NCBI GenBank assembly: GCA_034687125.1
Contig: JAQGBZ010000017.1
Coordinates: 310,001-374,000 of the forward strand
Origin: Neelides folsomi
Lineage: Eukaryota > Arthropoda > Collembola > Neelipleona > Neelidae
Direction: 5' to 3'
DNA length: 64,000 bases
Positions within the stretch are counted from its first letter, which is position 1; every line of letters begins with the position of its first letter. The translations under genes were made by a program, and so were the position numbers. Below the pieces are notes generated by a model. That model made no database searches. It saw nothing but the letters and a program-made list of their open reading frames with translations, and was not told the origin of the DNA. Positions 52,801 to 64,000 of the stretch are shown here, in pieces.

Positions 52801-55800
52801 AGGAGTGACGAAATGTAATTCCATTTCCAAATGTCCCTTTCCTTTCATAAATGCATCGTTAATAAAAAACGATTTGCATTATTACTAAGAAATATAATTG
52901 CAATTCATAAATAGGAAAAAGTTTACTCATGAAATGGTTCTTTCAACCCCCGCTTTTTCCCGTTGCTTCCGCTTGGGCTGGAATGGAGCGGAGTAAATAT
53001 TTGAGGAAGCCTATTTAATTACCACTTAAATGCATATTTTATTAGTGAATGAAAAGTTTGGGCGATTTACGAGCTCATTGTTCAATTTAATACGGAGTTG
53101 CAGATCCCTTGTTTGGGCCGAGGTTGGGTAGAGAGAAAGTTTTGGAAAGAGGATTAGAAGGATTGCGTGAGAGGATCATGGATTTGGTCGGATGGCGAAG
53201 GGATTGGATTTGACTAACGAGGACGCCTTCCTTGACAGACTCTGAATTACGTAAAGGAATATGACTACTCGATCTATAGATGCCCAGACTCTCTGAGAAA
53301 GGAGAGATAAACTCAAGTTGAAGAGAGAGAGAAAATTGGGTTGATTATCATTCCTACACAAAGCCCTTCACTCCCCACCCGCCTTCAAAGACAAGATCTG
53401 CTGAATCAATTGATTCAATTCATTCTGTAAACCGCCGAGTTAATGATTCCTCATATTTGTTTACCTTACAATTTATTCTTCTACTTCTTCTCTACTACCT
53501 TTGAACGTTTATTTTTCCACCCCAAATTTAATTTTGAAAATATACGACTAGCTCAAAATGATAATTTTATCATATTCCTTATATAAATTTCGTTTTTTTC
53601 GGTATGTATAAAACTTTATGGAAAGCGGTGGTCTGCATAAACCATTTTACATAGCATACAAAATGCCTATATTCTCAATTTACAATTCAGATAACAATCT
53701 TCCAAAGGCTGTTATAAGAAGAGCTGAGACTCTTAAATTAAATGGTATTGCAAACTTATAATGCCAACTTGTAAATATTTACGTCTGACATGAAAATAAA
53801 TTCAATATTCTTTTTCACTATACAATTAACTACTATTATTACATGAAATATTCATGTTATTTAAATGAATATTTTAGTAATAATTATTCGAGAGAAGCGA
53901 TTTATTTATAAATAGTACCTATACTCTATATTAAATTAAGTTATCTTAAATATTTAAAAATTATTGTTTGTCTCTGAATGTTATACATAATAATATTTAG
54001 CACAATAATATATGTACTGATAGTATATTTATAATTTATAACAAACACAAAATACTCGCAAAATTTTTGTGGTCCTTTTACATTCATTATACAGATAATT
54101 AAGTATAGATACATAATTAACCTATGTAGCTTAATATGTTATGTGTTTTCAAATATTTCAAATATTATTGGTATTAAAAAATAGCTCGATGTTATTAAAC
54201 AACCACTAAATAATTAACTAACCAAAATAAGGTTGCGAATAAAATACTCTACTTATTAAACTTATTATTCAAAGTGGATCAATGTTATAAAACATAATAA
54301 GCAATACTAGTCAAATCAAAATTTGTTGTTCTTTTTACATTTCTTACATTTCCCACATACAATTCTAAAGTAAAACAGTAAATACCTTATACTTTACGGT
54401 AGTAAAACGTATGTAAATAACGTAACTTTTGCATCTTTTCTCCTCTCGATTTCACGGTCTGGTAGTCCAACAAGAGTTGAAGTGTGTCGAATGGGAATCT
54501 CCCAAGTGATGTCTTGGAGGTGGTAGGAGCCATTAGTCCATTCATGCACATAGAAATATCAGAAGAGGATGAGCGAGAAGGAAGAGTCGAAGGCGCAACG
54601 GCAATAAAATAAACTGTTGCCCGTATCGAGCAAAAGAGGTATCAGTTTAATGAGGTCTCTTGCTTTCTTTTTAATGGCCGTTCAACTGATCCGCTTCCCC
54701 TCAGAGACCTTTTAATTTAAAACTCAGTCAGCGGAAGGAGATTCGACAACATACTGATCAATATAAAAGATACGTTTAATCATTAACGCACACACAGCTC
54801 GTACTTTCCTCTAGAATTAATAAATTGACGGAAGAAGTTTATTAGTTGGGGCATCGAACTCTTCAAATTCCTCTGCTCCTTTCTCCCAACCTCCCCGAGA
54901 TTCCTTATTCATTTGAGAATGTTGTGAGGCTTTGCACTTATTAAGCCGTTCCGCCCTTTATGGCCTAATTTGTAGTTGAGCCACTATAATAGTATCGTAA
55001 ATACCAATTAAAATGTAATGTAATTAAGAGGAGCTCGGCTCTCAAGATGGGACAAACTGTTGAATTTATATGCCCCACTCTTAAACTTATGTATAAAGAA
55101 AGTTGAGCCTCATCAATATTAATCCCCTCATGCAACGAAACAAGGGAAAGTACAAGGAGTTCTCCTTAACATCATTAATGCACTTCCCAACATCTTCTCA
55201 ATTTCCTATCTTAATTTCTTCAGTTCCAACTAGCGATCAACATAGGTTTTTAATGAATTTAATTAAGACATTAACTTGCTTTAATGAATTAATATAACTA
55301 ACATGGGCATAAAACATTTGATTATTTAATCCTGGTGGAGTTGAAGAGATTGATCGTATTAGACACCGATGATTCCCGCGTGCTTAAACGGATTAAAGCC
55401 TCAAAAAACCTTTAGTGAAAATCCCACTTTATGTTAATATTTAGTTATTTGCCAAGTGAGTGCGAATCATGTGGTCGGGGCAATGGAGATGAAGAGAATG
55501 GATTTAAATATGCTGAACGGGCTGTGGAAATCTATAGGTTGTCGGGAGTTCCTGCGGCACTTCCATTAATTAGCATTCGGATTGTGGGTTTTGGCCCAAG
55601 CTGTCGTCACACGGTGGTTCCCGGTTATTTGCACACAACAAATTATCTCCCGCTTCGACTTCCCCAACTCTCCATCCCATAACTCATCTTATCTTCAAGA
55701 GAGCCACGCGAAGAGTTCTTATGCGGAAGAAGTCACATCCCTCCGCCCACTTCCGCTTTTTCAATCCACCGAGCACAGTTTATCAAACCCGACTTTTTTA

Positions 55801-58800
55801 TTCCCAACTTCACGGGATAATCGACCTCCACATGAAGCCCCATAATAGAGATCTCTCTCGAATTAATTCCTTTTAACAACCCCATTCTAATAAGCCGATG
55901 GGCAGTTATAATTCCAATCCCTACTTTCTAAAGTGAGGTTTGGGTCGGAAAACCGCTCGTTTGTAAATCAACCGGCGCTTAAATATCTCTAAATACTCTT
56001 AACATGAATTGAGGGAAACAAAGTCACGTTGGCTCACTCGCGGTTGAACTCGGAAATATTTAGAGGACCATTTATGGAACCTCGACATCTTTAGGACTTT
56101 GTGAGCGAATCGCTTCATAAGTCCCTTCAATGCAAACCTACCAGGGCAAAGAGGATAAAATACACGAGAGGAAGTGGAGATCCGACTCTGCGGCTTTCAA
56201 TTCATTCCTGGAAAACTAGAAGTTACTATTAAATGCATAATTCAAATAGCCGCCCGTCGCATTTCATAAATTTCAGGCTGGTTCAAATGCCCAAACATTT
56301 GAGCAAACTCTGCATTTTGTCCAATAAGCACTTTTACGCGAGACGACTTGACTTTTACATTATCATAGATTTTCAATCAAATTTTCCGATCATGAAGTTG
56401 AATGAGACATTTTCTGTTATTTGGACATTTCTATCTTTCATCTGGCTCAGATTTTATAAGGTATGGGGCGAAGGTGCGGAGTGGCATTCTAATTCCCATC
56501 TGTCTATCCATCTATTTGATTCTTGTGTAAAGAGAAGACGCGAGATCGTTTGAATCTGATTGAGTGCCTCAATTACTCTTCGCCTCTGAATTGGAGCCCT
56601 TATTAGAAATTCAGAAGAAGTTTCATTCTCCCTCACATTCTCCTTCAACAATATCCGGAGAATTTAAGGATTTTATACATTCTTGTGGAAAAGAAGCTGA
56701 GTTTCATCTCTATTCCTCCTCCATTGATATTCATCATTAGGAGAAGAGAGTAGAATAGATCCGAGACGGGAAAGATAGAGAAAGCTTTTAACTCGGAGGA
56801 TGTTCCAAGGAAATCCCCGATTTCCTTCCTCAACGAAGGTTGACCGGGAAAGCTGCAGCTGGCCTAGAAATTCTTAGAATTAAGAATCAACATTTTTTAT
56901 TCATCTGTAAATCCTTGTAAGCATACATAATGTGTGATGTGTTTGGCAATTTGAATTCAACACTACACATTCATGTATGTTACTAATTTGCCAATTTGAA
57001 AGAAAGATTTAATTATTTTATTAGTATTATTTTCCAATTTCTTTATAAAAAATACAATACGATCAAGATCAATATAATATCAATATGAGATAATATGAGA
57101 TGATGAAATATATATGAGTACTTATAATGAAAATAAGATTAAATGAAAGCAATAAATGAGGTTGTAAGCAAACAAATAGGATATATTTAAGGAGACTTTG
57201 AAAAATCTTGAGGGATTTTCCTCTTTTACTTTCTATTTAAGTTGGTATAAATGCGGGTTGTCAGATAGCCGACAGCTTATCATTATTCCCGTCCTCTTCT
57301 TTCAGAACATTTCATTTCCTCGTAGTTGAGGATTCGCCCGAGCTCATTCGCCCTCAAAAGATCGAGAGACAAAAGAGTTCCCTCTACACAATAGAAACTT
57401 TCGACCAGATAAAAACTTCAAATAAAGAATGAAACAAACTTTGAGGCGAAGGAATAAATAAAAAAGAACACAGGTAAATTTGTACAACTTCATATGAGGA
57501 AACGGCGATGTGAGGAGAATTTTATTCATTGAATTTCATTTGAAAAAGTTTCCCAAAGGTTCGTATTTTTATATTTAGCATCGAATTTCACTCCAAGAAC
57601 AATGAAATGGTCTTGGAAAAATTACCATACGACGCAATAAATAATAAATGCCATGTTTTCTGACTTTTAAATGCAATTTAAATTTTTCCACTTTCAAAGC
57701 AAGTTAATTTCCTTCACTTCTATGCCTTTTTAATTGTGCTAATTAGCAAAAATTAATTCTATTCATTACAACGGCGAATTGAGTTAAGAGACTTGGAATT
57801 AGAATAATAGTGAATTGGGATTTTTGAAAGTAACGACGGAACTCGGGAGGATGCTAGAATTAATTAATGTCCTTCTCCTGTCAACAGACCGTGGACGTGG
57901 TTCGAGTTCCTAACACAATTTTGAGTCCCCAAAGACGGATATTAGTCTTTTGAATCCTGAATGAAGGGAAAGATGAGTCATGGGGTGAGATTTTTCTAGT
58001 GCGGAATTTGGGCTAGATAAATTGAACCTTAATTTCCACTCTTTTCCTCGTCTGGGAGATGAAGGGAGTCATAAGTCAAGAGATGCAAAAGTGCCGTCAA
58101 TGGTGAGTGGTGAAAGCGGGAGATTCCTTCTCGGAATATATTTATTTTGGATTCGCGAGAAGGATAACGGCGACGACAACTCTCCTGCCACATGGAGTGA
58201 GATAGAGCAATAAGAGCTCGGATCCCACGCATTAGTACCATAGTTAGAGAAGATGGATTTCGAATGCGAGATTCCTCCGCACTCACCGAACGAACGATTA
58301 TGTGAATTGCGATTCCCATTCCGATTTCTGCAAAGCTTAAGGACAGCGACACAATCCCCTTTTATTTTATTCGCTCCCATTCCACTTGCATTTTTATTTT
58401 TTTGCATTGCTCTGCTCTAGTGTACAGAAGGCGAGATGTATTAGAATAGGTAGCATTAACATCTGAGGCTTTGCGCCTTCCGATAGAACTCCCAATCGAT
58501 TCCTCTTTTATTCCCCCTCAACCCTTGATAATTTATCTTTTCATTCCCTCTCTTTGTTTATTTAAATTTTTTACATCCCCATCCTCTTTCAGATATTTAT
58601 GGCAAACTTTCTCTTCTCAACCCTCAAATTTATACAAGAAGGCCTTTATTTTCCGCTCGCACAATAATGGTCTTTAACTTTGTCTCTCCTCCTTAAATCG
58701 CTACGTAAACACATTCTCCCTCCACGCCTTCCACAACCTCATTTTACAAAACTTTGATAGTAATAATGCGCCTAATAAAGACGGGAAAAGACTCTTGAAT

Positions 58801-61800
58801 CATCCCATTAATTTCTTAAATACCGTTTACACATACTACGTGAAACCGAATTTTATTAATAACATTACTCATTCTTATCTGGTAATTTGAATTAACAAAA
58901 TATAATCATACTTCATAAATACAATAATGCATTGTAATGCATTTGCTTTATTAATTCGTAAATACAGTGAGAGTAAAAAATAACATTATTAAACCATAAG
59001 GGGTAGATAGGAATTCGGGGTACATACTATACTCTACATACTATATAAAATGACAATACTAAAGTATTTGTATTTATACTTTATATTATACTCTATACCA
59101 ATACACTACATCTTTAATTTAATACATTTAAATATTGTACATGTATATAAGTAGGTAGTAGATGGGCTTAGGTATACCTATTAACAATTAGCATTTAAAG
59201 TATTAAGTACAATACAATGCTCACCATATAGGGATATTACGTAATACCCATTGGCTGGGTATTACGTAAACGAGTATAAAGTTGAATTTGCAAACATTCG
59301 CAAGATATCTCCGCTTAACGTCTTTCTTGCATAATACTCGATTACTTATGAAAAGGTATTTTCCTTTATTGAGATTAAAGTGAAATGTGGAGGGAGCTTT
59401 TATTAATATTATTCTTCCCAAATTCCTTTAAAGCCTCCTGTAATGGAGGAGATAGGGAAAAAGTAAATGGGTTTATCTGAATTTTTTTCTTTTTTGGTTG
59501 ACAGGACTTCTCTTCCAGCGGGCCATCCTGATGTCCGGCTCAGCGCTTTCGCCTCTCGTGTCCGGCGTGTCAAATGGAAAAGAGTTGGCTAAGAGATTTG
59601 CTCAAACCGTCAAGTGTCCAATTGAGCCGCCCTCGGCGATGCTCCACTGCCTCCGCCAGATCCCTCTCCAGCTCTTCGTTGAGTCGAATGTAAGGGGATT
59701 TTTAAGATTCCACTAAATACCTTCAGCTCCCCGACTTTCGCTAAGGCTCTTTCCCGGGAGAGACTTTCCCGGTGGCAGCGCCCTCCGCTCGTTATCCTTT
59801 GCCAGCCCCACATTTCAACAGGGAAAAGACGCGCTTCATGGATTATTGTACTTCTTTTAAATTAATTGCTCATACTTTCATCTTCTCGGGGATCTCGGGA
59901 GATTCATAGGTATAGTTTATAGGCCAAGTTCCTTCTTTGATGTTCCTTAATGGGGGAGGAGAGAGAAAGGAGTTGTAATGATTTCTCCATTTGGCTCATG
60001 TAGAACCCCGAGAACCTTCGTCGCATTCATTTCCATTTCAGGTCATTTCCACTCAGTTGTCATTTGCATAGGCTGGAAGTCTCAACGGTCCGCTCCCTAC
60101 ACGTCCTGAAATATGAGACAAGGAGGGAAATTGATGGCCTCGAGATTCACACTCAGGAGTTTGGATAGGGAATGAAATACTCAAATCACACGACTCCATT
60201 CCTTCGACTACAAATCTCACAACCTTACAACCTTCCTTAACTACTTAACTATTTATTTCACCTTATAACTCCTATCCATTACTCCTTCCCCTATGCAATT
60301 ATTAATCTAGCCTTTAAAATTTAATGGCAAGTCCAAAGTGCATGTTCAGATCTCTATCTCAAATTTACATTGTTAAGAAACTTGCGCCGGTCAATATTCA
60401 TAATTCAAAACTTACCTTCTTCTTACTTATTGTTACTGAGCTTTTCACAAAGATAAACATGCAAATTTATTTTGTTCAGTAAATGAAACGATTCGTATAT
60501 ATATACATTAACATATTTATCAATCTTCTTTTAAAATAATGAAATTTATACTATTGAGAGTTACTACTAGTATTACATGCAGATTTTCAAAGGTACTTTG
60601 ACAAGTGGAGGAGCGTTTTAATTGATATGCAATGATTTAATTGACAAGTTAAGATGATTAATTGTAATAAAATATTTTAAAGTGCAGTATTGAGATGTTG
60701 TGAAAGCTAATTGGGTGAGAGGAGGTCGATCAACGACCAGAGCGGATTGACTTTAGATGAGAATTTATGGGGAGGTGCGGGAGCAATTTATTATGCAATT
60801 TAGAGAGAAAGAAAAGGGCAATTTCCGCCTCCCTTCTCCGCCGTGAAACTTTGAACACCTGGAAGTCAGAATTGGAAAAAGCCTAACATTTCCATCCATT
60901 TCCTCTCGGAAAGTCTCCGACCTAACGACCCAAAACCCCACGGGTAGCGCGGGGGAAAGAATAATGAAATTATTCCCTTTTTTCTCCCGGAAAGTTGGGA
61001 GTCAAGCGGACTCGGAAGATTGAGATGTATTTATTGAAGTGTCAAGAGGAGCCTTCGAAGAGGAATTACAAACTTCGGCCTTTCCCTCTTAATGAATGAA
61101 TAATTTGTTTCTGCTCCTGAAAAAAACAATGAGGTTGATTAATGAGCCTTTACGCTGCTTCGGGAATTGTTTGGAATTGGCTCTTGGAAATTTCTCCTAT
61201 TTGGTGGGGGCCGCTCGCTCCCGCCTCTCTCCCTCAAAATTAAATAGTCGGGGCCAAAAAGAGACTTGTAATGAAAATTCCATTGGAAAATTGGAAACTC
61301 TTGGGCCTGGGGGCTTTCAGGATTTCCTCCACCAAATGAAATATTCTATGTTAATATTTGAGAATCCATTGTTTGTGGAAATGATTAAAAGTAGGGCAAC
61401 ATTGGGCAGGGGCATGCAATTCTCCCCTTCGATTCGCCGTTTAATCCCACGCCTCCTAAAGAAGAAAAATTCGGTCATTCCTTTTCTTCTTCAAGATTTA
61501 TGTTCCAATTGGAAGAAATGCAGTTAAAGTGCATGGTGAAATGAATCAATGATTCTTTTTTATCTCCCTCTGCTACTATACAAGTGTTTTCCATTTTTAC
61601 GATATGTAGCAATAAAAGACTCGAAGGTCCATCCATCATGCTCAATTGTATTTCCTTACTTAATTGCCATTTTCTCATTTCCACCCAAATAACAAATGTC
61701 TCGAAGAAACATCTGTCCATTCAAAGTGTAAATATTTAATTGAATTGGTTTTTCTCAGCTCTGGAATTCGTTCGGTCCCAGCGACGATGGCGTCATAATT

Positions 61801-64000
61801 GAAGGAGAATTGAGAGAAAACGTCATTCGTGATCGTCTTTCTCATTATCCGCTTCTTTTCGGAGTATCCAAAGTGGAAGCGTTGCCGATGCTGGCCGAGA
61901 ACGACGCTCTGTACGGGATCGAGGCGGATAAAAGGAGAGAGATCCTCAAAGCCTTCATAGAAAAATACTTCAAGTGGGTTCAAATTATTTTGCCAATAAA
62001 AATAAAGTACATCAGTAGTTAACAATTACTTAATTTAATTCTGGTATTTGCAGTATTCATCGTAATGAGATCCTCGCAGCTGCAATCCACGAGTACACTG
62101 ATTGGGAGCGAGCAATTCAACACCCGATAAGTGTGAGGGACGAAACTCTGGATGCTTTGGGAGATGCACAAGTAAGTCCATTGTGGATATTTAAATAAAT
62201 TCTATACAACGTATGCCAGGGAATAAATAGGGAGTAAGTTGAATTATTTGAGTAACCCATACATGCTTTTAATATCAATCTGCAGTGCGGAATTTCATAA
62301 TGAGATTTTCATAGTTGAAACATTTCATAACTTGAGCCACCAAAACTCCTCTTCATTAACTCTTCTCTTTATTTAATGGCCACACTTTTCGAATCTCCTC
62401 ATTTAATATCTTTTGGATTCAATGGATTCGCGAACAAGATTTTCCTTTACAACTTCAATTCTTCCGTTCCATTGAAAATTTTAACTATTTCAGAAACACG
62501 ATACTAAAAACAACAAATTAATTAATGAGGACACTCTTCCTCTATGCATTTACAAACTCAAAGATAAAGATGCAGAAGTTTACATTTTAATCAAAAGTTC
62601 GATATTTGAGCATGAAAGTGGTTTTATGTATGTAAGGAGATCTCGTTCCAGTTAACTGTTGTTAATTTCCATTGAGCTCTTTTACGTTCCCTGAATACAG
62701 ACCCAATATAAATCGCGAGTCTGAAAACATTATAGGAATTTAGGGCTCTTTTATGGGAAAAGCGGATGGAGCCACATTTGTAATCGTTGACCATCTGAAG
62801 ACATGGATAGTTTTTCCGCCTCAAAGAAGAAGATGCATATATACATATATAGTCAACCCAAATCTTGACATAAAAGGAAGGTGGAGGGAATAAGGAATTC
62901 TCCAGACCCATTTCAGAAAGAAATGGAGTTTTGCGAAACCGTTTAAAGAATGGTAGAGAATAAAGAATGCGGGTGGAATCCTCGGCGATTCCTTCACGGT
63001 CTTTAGGTCGGAGGAGGGAGATTATTAAGTAGGTATCGAGAAAGATAGCTAAAGAAATTTATTCCTCTCCCACCCTCGCCCTCTTCATCTCTCTCATGCC
63101 ATTTTGAAGGAAATAAATAGGAATAATAACTCTTCGGCCATTCAGGTTGTGGCCCCATTGATCAAAACCGGAGACCTGCACTCTCAATCCAACGTCCGGT
63201 CCTTCGCCTTCGTCTTTGAATATCAGTCCAAAGTGAGCGACTACCAACAGGTTCGTGGCTTTTTGCTCCTTTGACCATTTAAATGATGACATCTCTTTTT
63301 AAGTAAAATATAGGTACTTATATAAGATTAGTTATACTATGAGATTTAAGTGAGATGTGATTTTGGTCCAGCGTTTGGGCTGCGTTCATGGCGAGGACTT
63401 GATGTATGTCTTCGGCGTCCCACTTTTCTTCTCGGGTCCAGAGCTTCTCAACTTCGCATCGGCAGCCGCGTCCCAAGATGCCCAAGACAACGGCGACGAC
63501 AGCTGGGGAAAATTAGGATTCTTCACTGGGAATTTTTCCCGGAATGAGGTTCAGCTGTCACAGACCGTGATACTCTACTGGGCCAATTTCATCCGGACGG
63601 GGTAAGAGGCGGTTTAAGTTGAGGAATGGCGGTTAATAAACCTACTTCATCTCAAGGAACCCCAACGAGGGTGCTGAGGGGGACGGGGGACGGCAATCCT
63701 CAACAGCCGCAGAGAAATCGGGGAGACTGTGGAAGACTGTGGAGTGGCCGCCGTACGACCCGCTCTACAAAAAGTACTTGGTAGTAGGTGAGACAAAGTC
63801 AATATTGACAACTTCTTTCTTCTTTTGTAAAGTACCAAAGGTGGGGAAATAACAAGAACAAATTTTCAGAGGGAAATGCAAAGCCGAAGGTGAAGAATCA
63901 CTATAGGGCCCATAAGCTCTCTTTTTGGCTCCACTTGGTCCCCGACTTGTTGAGAAATGGCTACGCATCGTCTGGTGGTCACCACGCGGTGGCTGGACCT
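22895..64000 (+). CDS. Nlg: Neuroligin (cholinesterase-like synaptic adhesion protein), 5' part, truncated by window end
   Basis: Neuroligins are postsynaptic adhesion proteins that bind neurexin through a catalytically dead esterase domain. Exons in the window: 22895-23306, 39939-40094, 41076-41147, 41227-41243, 43515-43623, 59505-59689, 61759-61973, 62054-62171, 63146-63250, 63372-63601, 63657-63787 and 63870-64000 (continues); 627 residues, phases all agree. A signal peptide spans residues 1-20 (LRLILLILVLSPL). Landmarks: PVCPQVLPDLGNETALL, MPKGRL, NQSEDCLYLNIYVP (about 122-135), ITMNYRLGILGFLN, ALLDQIAALHWVQENIGAFG, AILMSGSALSP, GNPNEG, and KNHYRAHKLSFWLHLVP near the window end. The catalytic serine position reads GHGKG (Gly238), while Glu357 and His469 are in place, as in invertebrate neuroligins (GHGTG). 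The transmembrane segment and PDZ-binding tail lie beyond the window. The ATG context (acataaaATGG) is good. Gliotactin is the nearest alternative, but exon 1 and the YRAHKLSFWL block favour neuroligin. Confidence 0.93.
23307..39938 (+). other. Neuroligin intron 1, 16.6 kb
   Basis: The donor is gtaatt directly after the exon that encodes EDCLYLNIYVPLT; the acceptor is ttctttcag at 39938. No nested gene could be supported. The open frames in both strands (the longest about 122 codons, 32086-32454 minus) lack domains and splice partners. The sequence alternates between purine- or pyrimidine-skewed unique DNA and AT-rich islands (about 26600-26900, 28600-29000, 30130-30350, 34180-34340, 35040-35170 and 36840-37560). 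An 18-bp direct repeat is noted separately. Such a long intron after the signal-peptide exon is a likely home for enhancers. Confidence 0.75.
31003..31100. repeat. 18-bp direct repeat, 80 bases apart
   Basis: The sequence gagtgaagacgtgaagag occurs at 31003-31020 and again, identical, at 31083-31100, inside neuroligin intron 1. The 62 bases between the copies are not themselves repeated. It may be a remnant of a tandem duplication or a pair of protein-binding sites. Confidence 0.75.
40095..41075 (+). other. Neuroligin intron 2
   Basis: This 981-nt intron has donor gtaact and acceptor ttcctccag. It carries short open frames without recognisable domains and no repeat worth noting. Confidence 0.8.
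41227..41243 (+). other. Neuroligin 17-nt micro-exon
   Basis: The 17 coding bases lie between acceptor tttcag (ends 41226) and donor gtaagc (starts 41244). They join a phase-1 upstream exon to a phase-0 downstream exon and supply most of the block A-L-H-W-V-Q that all neuroligins have between DQIA and ENIGAFGGD. The flanking introns are 79 nt and 2271 nt. Without this exon the frame shifts. Confidence 0.85.
41244..43514 (+). other. Neuroligin intron 4, 2.3 kb
   Basis: This intron has donor gtaagc and acceptor tccttag. It includes an AT-rich island at about 41960-42440 and a 95-codon open frame at 42814-43101 with no domain, which I regard as chance. Confidence 0.75.
43624..59504 (+). other. 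Neuroligin intron 5, 15.9 kb
   Basis: The donor is gtaaga, after the exon with the GHGKG site; the acceptor is ttgacag. No nested gene could be supported on either strand. AT-rich islands lie at about 53500-54430, 56880-57200 and 58800-59300. The last island contains a perfect 14-bp hairpin about 240 bases before exon 6. Open frames at 56233-56553 and 58029-58407 overlap others and have no domain. Confidence 0.75.
59237..59269. repeat. Perfect inverted repeat, 14-bp arms, 5-nt loop
   Basis: The left arm ttacgtaataccca (59237-59250) and right arm tgggtattacgtaa (59256-59269) pair without mismatch around ttggc. The hairpin lies in neuroligin intron 5, about 235 bases upstream of exon 6. The arms contain the palindrome TTACGTAA, which resembles a bZIP (PAR/E4BP4-type) binding core. 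Confidence 0.9.
59690..61758 (+). other. Neuroligin intron 6, 2.1 kb
   Basis: This intron has donor gtaagg and acceptor ttctcag. It holds a 143-codon open frame (61096-61527, +), the longest unassigned one in the window. The frame has no recognisable domain or clear splice partner, and I treat it as chance. Confidence 0.7.
62172..63145 (+). other. Neuroligin intron 8, about 1 kb
   Basis: This intron has donor gtaagt and acceptor attcag. Nothing else was recognised in it. Confidence 0.75.

Noticed and set aside
53500-54430. AT-rich island considered as a transposon insertion
   Set aside because: No transposase frame, no terminal repeats and no target duplication seen.
61096-61527. 143-codon open frame in neuroligin intron 6
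   Set aside because: No recognisable domain, no coding-like conservation signal I can see, and it lies wholly between two well supported neuroligin exons.

Overview
This window is nuclear DNA from an animal, most likely an arthropod. The genes are interrupted by GT-AG introns, many only 45-80 bases long. The set of proteins points the same way: a secreted DUF4789-type cysteine-rich protein (a family I know from arthropods), an invertebrate-style neuroligin, a copine, a muscle-type Ig/FN3 protein and a SMIM8 homologue. No prokaryotic operon, CRISPR array, rRNA or recognisable transposon ORF is visible. Intergenic and intronic DNA is AT-rich in blocks, separated by stretches of purine/pyrimidine-skewed unique sequence. 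I cannot name the species.

Layout from left to right: 1-3959 holds no supportable gene. A two-exon SMIM8-like gene (+, 3960-4346) converges on a four-exon DUF4789 gene (-, 4595-5727). An AT-rich gap follows to 8380. A 14-exon copine gene (-, 8381-11844) lies head-to-head, across about 2.8 kb, with an eight-exon FN3-Ig-Ig-FN3 gene (+, 14634-18006) whose protein ends in a hydrophobic tail. After a gap of 4.9 kb comes a neuroligin gene (+, 22895 to beyond 64000). Twelve of its coding exons lie here, spread over 41 kb, with two introns of about 16 kb each and one 17-nt micro-exon. Its transmembrane and cytoplasmic parts lie outside the window.

All gene models were built by hand from splice phase and protein-family recognition; every exon junction in them keeps the reading frame. 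The genes do not form one pathway. Loose themes are membrane binding (copine), muscle or cytoskeletal structure (Ig/FN3 protein), synaptic adhesion (neuroligin), mitochondrial or endomembrane small proteins (SMIM8) and the extracellular matrix or cuticle (DUF4789). The points most worth a second look are the membrane-anchored, disulphide-free Ig/FN3 protein, the copine whose C2B domain has lost its calcium ligands, the neuroligin micro-exon, and two perfect hairpins in AT-rich DNA.
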